Origin: JBHPHI01 sp042569595
GTDB taxonomy: Bacteria; Patescibacteriota; Microgenomatia; UBA1400; 2-01-FULL-45-11
Reading direction: 5' to 3'
Assembly (NCBI GenBank): GCA_042569595.1
Contig: JBHPHI010000032.1
Span: 1-7,008 of the forward strand
DNA: 7,008 nucleotides
Below, piece after piece: positions 1-4,217 of this stretch. Within the stretch, counting starts at the first letter, position 1. Each line of letters begins with the position of its first letter. The position numbers and the translations under genes are program-made. Below the pieces are notes generated by a model. It ran no database searches, had not been told where the DNA came from, and saw only the letters and a list, made by a program, of their open reading frames with translations.

Positions 1-104
1 GGATTAAGAAATTGAAATTTTTATAATCGATTGATGGGAGTAGTGTGATTATCTTGTTGTTTTGATAAAAATACAGATATTGTTCTTGAGGTGGACGAGC
101 TAAA

Positions 105-257
105 ATGAGGCAAAAACGTGTTTTTGGTGAAAAATACATGGACTCATTGTTTTGTGGTGATGTTTTGTTGATAAATAATCGTGCGTTTATAATTTATTTC
201 AAAACAGGACTCTGTAATATGTTCTATAAGTCTTGTTATGGGTCATATTCAATTTGA
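105..257 (+). CDS. Possible small ORF, 50 codons, unknown
   Basis: ATG at 105 runs to TGA at 255-257. A purine-rich GAGGTGG at 88-94 precedes it by 10 nt, slightly far for a ribosome binding site. An in-frame TGA at 87-89 prevents a longer start. The predicted protein begins MRQKRVFGEKY and is rich in Tyr, Phe and Cys, with no recognised motif and no clear membrane helix. A small hairpin (270-291) and a T-run (302-309) follow, which would suit a gene end. Against it, the surrounding DNA is T/G-rich, and such DNA easily yields Phe/Leu/Val/Cys/Gly-rich chance ORFs. I do not recognise a family; treat it as a candidate only. Confidence 0.2.
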   Translation: MRQKRVFGEKYMDSLFCGDVLLINNRAFIIYFKTGLCNMFYKSCYGSYSI

Positions 258-269
258 GCGGTCGCGAAG

Positions 270-309
270 CTTGCATTTTTGTTTATGCAAGTGTTTGGGT
301 ATTTTTTTT
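270..309 (+). terminator. Weak hairpin plus T-run
   Basis: CTTGCAT (270-276) pairs perfectly with ATGCAAG (285-291) across an 8-nt loop. Eight T residues follow at 302-309. The stem is AT-rich and the T-run starts 10 nt after it, so this is a poor intrinsic terminator. It is supported mainly by its place after the small ORF ending at 257. Confidence 0.2.
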
Positions 310-312
310 GCT

Positions 313-376
313 TTCGTATTAATTGTTTGAATGGTTGGGAGTTTTAATTTTTCGTTTTAATTGTTTGAATGGCTGG
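313..376. repeat. 26-bp imperfect direct repeat, period 38
   Basis: Positions 313-338 and 351-376 share 24 of 26 bases around the core TTAATTGTTTGAATGG. The mismatches are at 318/356 and 335/373. The copies are separated by 12 bp of T-rich DNA. It may be a duplication relic or paired protein-binding sites; nothing in the sequence decides this. Confidence 0.6.
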
Positions 377-1320
377 CTGTAGAACATTTGAAATTTTATG
401 TTTGGGTAGGGTTGTATGTGTAGTTGTTTAAAAATTCTTATTTTTGTCAATTTTTTGGACAATTTACAATTTTTGTTTTCGTGAAAATTTTACTATTTTA
501 TCAATTGCCCCAATTAAGGTAATTTTGAGCGATGGTAGGAGAAGGTGAGTGAAAATGCTGAAAACCAATTAAATAATCGCTCATGGTTGAACATGTTTGT
601 AAAACTTAGACTTTGAATGTATTTAGTGGATAGAAATTGAGCAATTGGGCGATTGAGCGTCTTATAGTAGTATAAATATTTAGATGTGTGTTGATGACTT
701 TAGTTCACTATATGTATTCTTGTAAATAGACTGATTTAAAAAGCATTATTATTCTATTTCGGTTGTAATCTTTTGTGATTTTTCATTGATTATATAAATA
801 GGTGTCTGTAAGGCATTTCATGTTTTTGGGAGGAGGGCAATATAGTGTTCAATGTTTATTGAGTTTGTGTGCACTTTAGGGTGGTTGTGATGTGATTTTA
901 TTGGAAAATTTTAAAATTGATTGTTGTTTTAGAAACTTTGTGTTCTATATTGAATTTGTTCATTAGCACTTAAAATAGTTCAACTGATAATGCATGCTAT
1001 CTGACTATTTTCCCTTGGTATCGCGTTTTTTTAATCACTATTTATGTTAGTTTTTTCAGCATTTTTTCTATTACAAAAGCGTATTTTTATAAATTATTGC
1101 TGCTGATGATGTGAGTAGGGTCCTTATAGTTTTATATACCTTATAGTATTTTGTATAAATAAAAAGGCTTTTATAAGGCTCTATATGGGCGTAGTCGAAT
1201 TTGCATTTGCTTAATTTTTTTTGAAGAAAATCTTTAGTTTTCCACACTATTTCTTATCACTGTTAAGTTTTAACTGCTAGTTTTTAATTCTTCTAAAAAC
1301 TCATCGATCTATATTTAATT

Positions 1321-1370
1321 TTTCATAAAATACGATGAAACAGTTGTAATAAGCACGAAAAGCGTATTTT
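1321..1370. repeat. Nested small inverted repeats downstream of the regulator gene
   Basis: AAAATACG (1327-1334) is inverted as CGTATTTT (1363-1370), and TTTCAT (1321-1326) as ATGAAA (1335-1340). They lie 85-134 bp past the stop of the minus-strand regulator. They could fold in its 3' untranslated RNA, but there is no well-placed T-run for a classical terminator. Confidence 0.3.
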
Positions 1371-1454
1371 CTACGAAAAACACACCAAAAAAATATTTTT
1401 GAAATTTGCTTTAGAGAAGAGTAGAGATCTGCTCTGAGGAAATTCTAGGCGTAC

Positions 1455-2018
1455 TTAGTCTTCAAGCAAGTCCTGCATGCTTGGGCCACCTTGGTTTGTC
1501 GGTTGTATTTCGTCAAGAATAAGTTCGGGGCCCTCTAATGTGTTTAAATCAGGAGTTTTTGCCTGACTTGAGCCCTTAGCGGGCGGGGTAGTGACTTTGC
1601 CAATTTCAGACACTGTAGGGTTTATGGATTTAGCCTTTCTACCTCTTTTGGTTTTCTTGCTAGCGTTTACCACTCTATGGTTGTACACGATCTCCTTCCA
1701 GTCATCGTCTTGAGATATTCGATTTAGAATAAGCATTGTTGAAGGGCTTGCGTTCTTAAGCCATGAAGAAACTGCTCCTGTTGCAGAGTAGGAAACAGAT
1801 AGCATTTGAGTGATGGCTGTTTGGCTGTGGTCTCTCAAGAGGAGAATGGCAATTGCCACACGCTTGCTCATCATGATTGTTTCAGAGTCGGTCAAGAAGT
1901 CGGAGAAGAAAGAGGCGGTTTGTTTGGGTGACTCCAAGTGGGTGATGGTAAAAATGAACTGCTTAATGATAATTTCCTGGATCTGTTCGGCTAATTTTTC
2001 TTGGTTTACCTTTGGCAT
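1455..2018 (-). CDS. TrpR/YerC-like DNA-binding regulator with C-terminal tail
   Basis: A 187-residue probable transcription regulator of the Trp-repressor superfamily (TrpR/YerC-YecD type). Residues about 8-90 are all-helical. The stretch FLTDSETIMMSKRVAIAILL (about 41-60) matches the family's 'LLTxxE...KR' helix, and HSQTAITQMLSVSYSATGAV (64-83) is the helix-turn-helix, where family members read 'SxxEIaxxLgvSxxTVsRv'. Family members are usually around 95-110 residues. This one adds a basic patch KKTKRGRKAK (121-130), then a Pro/Ser/Gly-rich linker and an acidic end (QDLLED), probably disordered. The start is ATG 2018, with AAGGAG 6 nt upstream. The gene stands alone between two long gene-poor regions, so no target operon is obvious. 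Self-regulation is possible (see the inverted repeat over its start). Ligand unknown; tryptophan binding is not implied. Confidence 0.75.
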   Translation of the reverse strand: MPKVNQEKLAEQIQEIIIKQFIFTITHLESPKQTASFFSDFLTDSETIMMSKRVAIAILLLRDHSQTAITQMLSVSYSATGAVSSWLKNASPSTMLILNRISQDDDWKEIVYNHRVVNASKKTKRGRKAKSINPTVSEIGKVTTPPAKGSSQAKTPDLNTLEGPELILDEIQPTNQGGPSMQDLLED

Positions 2019-2039
2019 TCTAATCTCCTTGAGTGCTAA
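2012..2039 (-). promoter_or_regulatory. CIRCE-like inverted repeat over the SD and start codon
   Basis: Read on the minus strand, TTAGCACTC (2039-2031) is an exact left arm of the HrcA operator CIRCE. It is followed by 10 nt and then GAATGCCAA (2020-2012), which matches the right arm GAGTGCTAA at 7 of 9 positions. The spacer contains the Shine-Dalgarno AAGGAG (2030-2025), and the right arm covers the ATG at 2018. Canonical CIRCE has a 9-nt spacer and two well-conserved arms, so this is either a degenerate operator, another regulator's palindrome, or chance. The Shine-Dalgarno itself is certain and fixes the start of the regulator gene. Confidence 0.35.
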
Positions 2040-2284
2040 TTTTTTAAATGATTGTTGATTGATTTTTTATTAAATTTAGGGATGCAAAACATCTGGTGGG
2101 TGAGTGTTGATATAGTGAATGTGTCTGGTAAGTGGTTGGTTTCTTTGAGCTGTGTTTTTGCTAGGTATTTTTCGGATGTTGGTTGTTTTTGCGTGATTTT
2201 GCCTCATTTTTGTAAATAGATGGTAAATTTGTGGGGTCTTTTGATTAAAATATACACTTTTTCCCATCGATGTACAAGTAATTG

Positions 2285-2426
2285 GCTACCAGGCATATTC
2301 TAGAGTAAATAGATACTCAAATAACCGAATAGGACCCGAAATATAGTGGTAAAAACTATTTTTTACACTTTTTTACAAGTTGGATAAACTGTGAGTAATT
2401 TGTATTAGCCTGGTAGCGCTTTTTTT
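2285..2426 (+). ncRNA. Candidate structured RNA or small inverted-repeat element
   Basis: GCTACCAGGC (2285-2294) and GCCTGGTAGC (2408-2417) are perfect 10-bp inverted arms, unusually GC-rich for this region. They are followed at once by GC and seven T residues (2420-2426), as at the end of a terminated transcript. Inside lie a 7-bp hairpin GTAAAAA/TTTTTAC (2349-2355 / 2360-2366, loop CTAT) and a segment TACTCA (2314-2319). That segment can pair either with GAGTA just upstream (2303-2307) or with TGAGTA downstream (2392-2397), giving two exclusive folds. No strong promoter is seen. TATACA at 2251-2256 is a weak -10 candidate with no -35. A small inverted-repeat transposable element is the alternative, but I see no target-site duplication. 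Confidence 0.35.
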
Positions 2427-2432
2427 ATAAGA

Positions 2433-2519
2433 TTATAAGATAAAAAATGAGAGAATGGAGTAATTTTCGGGTTAAATTATTTATTTCGCCTATTATTCGG
2501 GAGCTGTAAAATCTTATAA
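2433..2519. repeat. 9-bp inverted repeat after the RNA-like element
   Basis: TTATAAGAT (2433-2441) is perfectly inverted as ATCTTATAA (2511-2519), 69 bp apart. It begins just past the T-run of the preceding element. The arms are entirely AT-rich apart from one G/C each, so it could be chance in DNA of this composition. Confidence 0.3.
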
Positions 2520-2793
2520 AGATGTGTATATTTAATCTTTTTTATGACAAGTAAATATTTTTTGAGTTATATATTTACTCATTAAAATGCGCTATATACG
2601 CATAAAAAATAATTATTCAATTTAAAATAAATTGTGAACAATTGTATAAAAAAAGAACTAATGTTTTTGTTATTATTTACATTGTTTTTCGTGTGTATTT
2701 TCTACCAAAATCCACACTAAATTGTTATAAGGCCTAACAACGTGACAATACTATGAGATTTTAAAGGGTGTTAAAAAGTTGTAAATCAAATAT

Positions 2794-2823
2794 TCGACAA
2801 TGTGTTAATTAGTTGTTTATAAC
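2794..2823 (+). promoter_or_regulatory. Candidate sigma-70-type promoter of the PrsW-like gene
   Basis: TCGACA (2794-2799, 5 of 6 to TTGACA), 18 nt, then TATAAC (2818-2823, 5 of 6 to TATAAT). Transcription would begin near 2830, giving a leader of about 80 nt before the start codon. In AT-rich DNA such matches arise by chance, so support is moderate. Confidence 0.4.
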
Positions 2824-2910
2824 TACCAGAGGTAGAGAACTTGAGAGGCTGACTTTGAAGATTTTTTATACTGTTGCTTGTAGGGCCAAGGCTTGAATTG
2901 CTATGATTAG

Positions 2911-3357
2911 GTGATGAAGAAACAGAAAACGGACTACACCTACAAAGTCGTTGAAGTCGATGAGTTTGAAGTAATGGCAACTACAATGTTGTTTGCTTTT
3001 GTTGCTCCAGCTTTCGCGCTGTTTGTTGAACAGATAGTTTATGAGCCGTGGTTGGTTGAAGAAATAATTAAGGCTGTGATAATAATTAGAGCTTCGATGC
3101 TGGATGATAAGTTTTTGAAGATTGCTTTGGCAGCTGGTGTGATATTTGGGATAAGTGAAGCTATGCTTTACATTGTAAACTTGAGTTTTTTGGGCAATCT
3201 AGAGCCTTTGGGCTGGAGGCTTTTGTTTACTGTTCCTATGCACGCGATGACAATGCTTGTATTTGCGTATTTTTCTAGAGGAAGAGGTTGGTGGATGGTG
3301 GTGGGGTTGAGTTTATCCATGGCGATACATGGAATGTTTAATGCGATTGTGGGCTAG
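2911..3357 (+). CDS. Small PrsW-like intramembrane protease
   Basis: A 148-residue multi-pass membrane protein with the signature of the PrsW family (PF13367-type glutamic intramembrane proteases): EExxK at E50, E51 and K54; FGISEA with F79 and E83; a helix carrying H111 (VPMHAM); and HGMFN with H140 and N144 in the last helix. Hydrophobic helices span roughly 24-44, 70-92, 103-121 and 127-147. Known PrsW cleaves a membrane anti-sigma factor; this protein's substrate is unknown and none is encoded nearby. It is shorter than typical PrsW (about 200 residues or more), holding just the catalytic core after a hydrophilic start. Start: GTG 2911 follows an in-frame TAG directly, and ATG 2914 is equally possible, with AGGTG abutting it. 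Its stop overlaps that of the opposite gene. A related CPBP-type role is possible, but the motif order favours PrsW. Confidence 0.75.
   Translation: MMKKQKTDYTYKVVEVDEFEVMATTMLFAFVAPAFALFVEQIVYEPWLVEEIIKAVIIIRASMLDDKFLKIALAAGVIFGISEAMLYIVNLSFLGNLEPLGWRLLFTVPMHAMTMLVFAYFSRGRGWWMVVGLSLSMAIHGMFNAIVG
3354..3357. other. CTAG palindrome giving both convergent stop codons
   Basis: TAG at 3355-3357 ends the + strand protease gene, and TAG read from 3356 to 3354 ends the - strand reductase gene. The genes overlap tail to tail by 4 bp, leaving no room for a terminator between them. Each transcript must run into the other gene. Confidence 0.9.
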
Positions 3358-4040
3358 TCGTTTAGGACTTCGTAGTTTAAGGAAATGTAGTTTAAGTTAA
3401 ACGGGCGTATGTCTACTAGCCGAAGTGGTCTAACTGCAGACAGTTTATGATTTATAAGAGTGTGGGTGCCAGAACTTCCAACCAGGAGGGGGTAGACAAT
3501 AATTGTGAGGTGATCGATGAGACCTTCGTTTATCCATTTGGAGTTTAGTTTCCCTGCAGATTGAATGGTGACTTTCTTTACCTTTTTTTTGTGAAGTTTG
3601 ATGAGTAAGTCTTTTCTCATGAATCTTGGTTGTCTAATGAGAGATAGATTGCTGGGGAGTTTTTTTGTGTCTGTGATGGGGTGTTTGTTGCCGCAGACTA
3701 AAATGAGTCGATTGACACACTTACTTAGATAGACGATGCCTTCTGCTGTTAGGTCTCTGTGGTGGTCTAGGACTATAAGTCTAATATCCTCTTTCTCTGG
3801 TTTTCCAATTCTGTCATTAATGTGGGCCATGCGACTTCCTGGTATGAGATTATAGACTCCGGCTTCACTGGTGATTTCGTAGAATTGCTGGAGATAGCCC
3901 CTGACCCCTGGTTTTTGTTTCCAGTTTTTGTTTTTGTCTAGGGGATTAGAGTCACTGCTAGTGAGTCTACCATCTACTGAGGAAGCTAGGATTAGAGTGG
4001 TTTCTGGGCGAGGTGAGGTTTTGGTTATTTTATCTGGCAT
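3354..4040 (-). CDS. RibD C-terminal / DHFR-fold reductase, stand-alone
   Basis: A 228-residue protein of the RibD C-terminal domain family (PF01872 type; NADPH-dependent reductase with a dihydrofolate-reductase fold). Seen motifs: LILASSVDGRLTS (16-28), the first-strand 'S-x-D-G' substrate/cofactor signature; NLIPGSRM (64-71), matching the 'vGrxT' turn; the NADPH-binding loop region SAGKL (161-165) where the family has GGG; then NEGLIDHLTIIVYPLLVGSS (171-190), the hallmark 'GLVDElxlxixPvllG'. The final strand pair ends at the C-terminus. There is no RibD deaminase domain and no other riboflavin gene nearby, so it could reduce a pyrimidine or pterin intermediate, or act as a DHFR substitute; substrate not assigned. 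The start is fixed: an in-frame TAA at 4052-4050 lies just above ATG 4040 and no Shine-Dalgarno exists. Tandem promoters lie upstream. Confidence 0.75.
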   Translation of the reverse strand: MPDKITKTSPRPETTLILASSVDGRLTSSDSNPLDKNKNWKQKPGVRGYLQQFYEITSEAGVYNLIPGSRMAHINDRIGKPEKEDIRLIVLDHHRDLTAEGIVYLSKCVNRLILVCGNKHPITDTKKLPSNLSLIRQPRFMRKDLLIKLHKKKVKKVTIQSAGKLNSKWINEGLIDHLTIIVYPLLVGSSGTHTLINHKLSAVRPLRLVDIRPFNLNYISLNYEVLND

Positions 4041-4054
4041 TTGGGTGAATTATA
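4041..4054 (-). promoter_or_regulatory. Proximal -10 box implying leaderless mRNA
   Basis: On the minus strand TATAAT (4054-4049) is followed by only TCACCCAA before ATG 4040. With initiation 6-8 nt past the -10 hexamer, the RNA would begin at or next to the start codon. The 8-nt gap has no ribosome binding site. A good -35 is not visible at 17 nt. Confidence 0.5.
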
Positions 4055-4201
4055 TCTGTTTATAAAATCTGTTTGATTTATAGGTGGATTATAGCGCATC
4101 ACTGTCGTTTGCGATGAAATCTATTGATAGTTTATGTGTGAATTATAGCGCATCACTGTCGTTTGCGATGAAATCTATTGATAGTTTATGTGTGAATTAT
4201 A
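4049..4201 (-). repeat. 54-bp tandem repeat carrying TATAAT promoters
   Basis: Two identical 54-bp units (4088-4141 and 4142-4195) are followed by the first 6 bases of a third (4196-4201). A degenerate, shortened copy of about 39 bp (4049-4087) precedes them, recognisable by ATTATA, CTGT, AAATCT and TTTAT blocks in the same order. Each unit boundary reads TATAATTCAC or TATAATCCAC on the minus strand, giving four -10 boxes at 4054-4049, 4093-4088, 4147-4142 and 4201-4196. The farthest has the extended form TGATATAAT. All point toward the reductase gene. The unit fills the space between the envelope-protein gene and the reductase gene. There are no spacers, so it is not a CRISPR array. Confidence 0.75.
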
Positions 4202-4217
4202 TCAAGTAGGGGCTTGC

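Larger units (their letters stand above)
1..1454. other. Long gene-poor AT-rich region with short repeats
   Basis: About 1.45 kb with no open frame above 60 codons on either strand and no tRNA or rRNA that I can recognise. The + strand is strongly enriched in T and G. Repeats seen: a 26-bp near-identical direct repeat (313-338 and 351-376); an exact 13-bp direct repeat AAAAGCGTATTTT at 1075-1087 and 1358-1370; CCTTATAGT twice (1122-1130, 1139-1147), with TATAAGG inverted at 1172-1178; and TGAGCGAT (526-533) inverted as ATCGCTCA (576-583). A strong Shine-Dalgarno-like AGGAGG lies at 831-836, but it is followed only by a 5-codon frame (GTG 845 to TGA 862) or a 12-codon frame (ATG 852 to TGA 890). 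Function unknown; coding decay, an untranslated RNA or a regulatory region are all possible. Confidence 0.6.
2040..2910. other. Gene-free intergenic region between regulator and protease
   Basis: About 870 bp, very AT-rich, without a credible gene. A 63-codon frame on the minus strand (2076-2267) has no ribosome binding site, and its Asn/Gln/Thr/His/Pro-rich composition is what T/G-rich DNA gives on the opposite strand. The region holds the inverted-repeat element at 2285-2426, a second inverted repeat at 2433-2519, a bulged palindrome centred on AGGCCT (2722-2740: TTGTT, bulge ATA, AGGCCT, AACAA) and a candidate promoter for the downstream gene at 2794-2823. Confidence 0.6.

Noticed and set aside
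1238..1246. DnaA box TTTTCCACA suggesting a replication origin
   Set aside because: It is the only relaxed match; there is no cluster, no dnaA or dnaN, and the T/G strand bias does not switch sign nearby.
1810..2058. 82-codon plus-strand ORF
   Set aside because: Lies opposite the regulator gene, which has a clear HTH and a strong SD.
2076..2267. 63-codon minus-strand ORF just upstream of the regulator
   Set aside because: No ribosome binding site; Asn/Gln/Thr/His/Pro-rich composition expected from the strand opposite T/G-rich DNA; no recognisable motif.
2732..2738. GCCTAAC as half of an integron attC site
   Set aside because: No matching GTTRRRY partner at a suitable distance and no integrase; it is better explained as part of a bulged palindrome.
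2786..2980. 64-codon minus-strand ORF over the protease start
   Set aside because: Low-complexity Ser/Asn/Leu-rich shadow of the protease gene and its promoter region.
4088..4201. Short CRISPR array
   Set aside because: The 54-bp units are directly adjacent with no spacers, and no cas gene is present.
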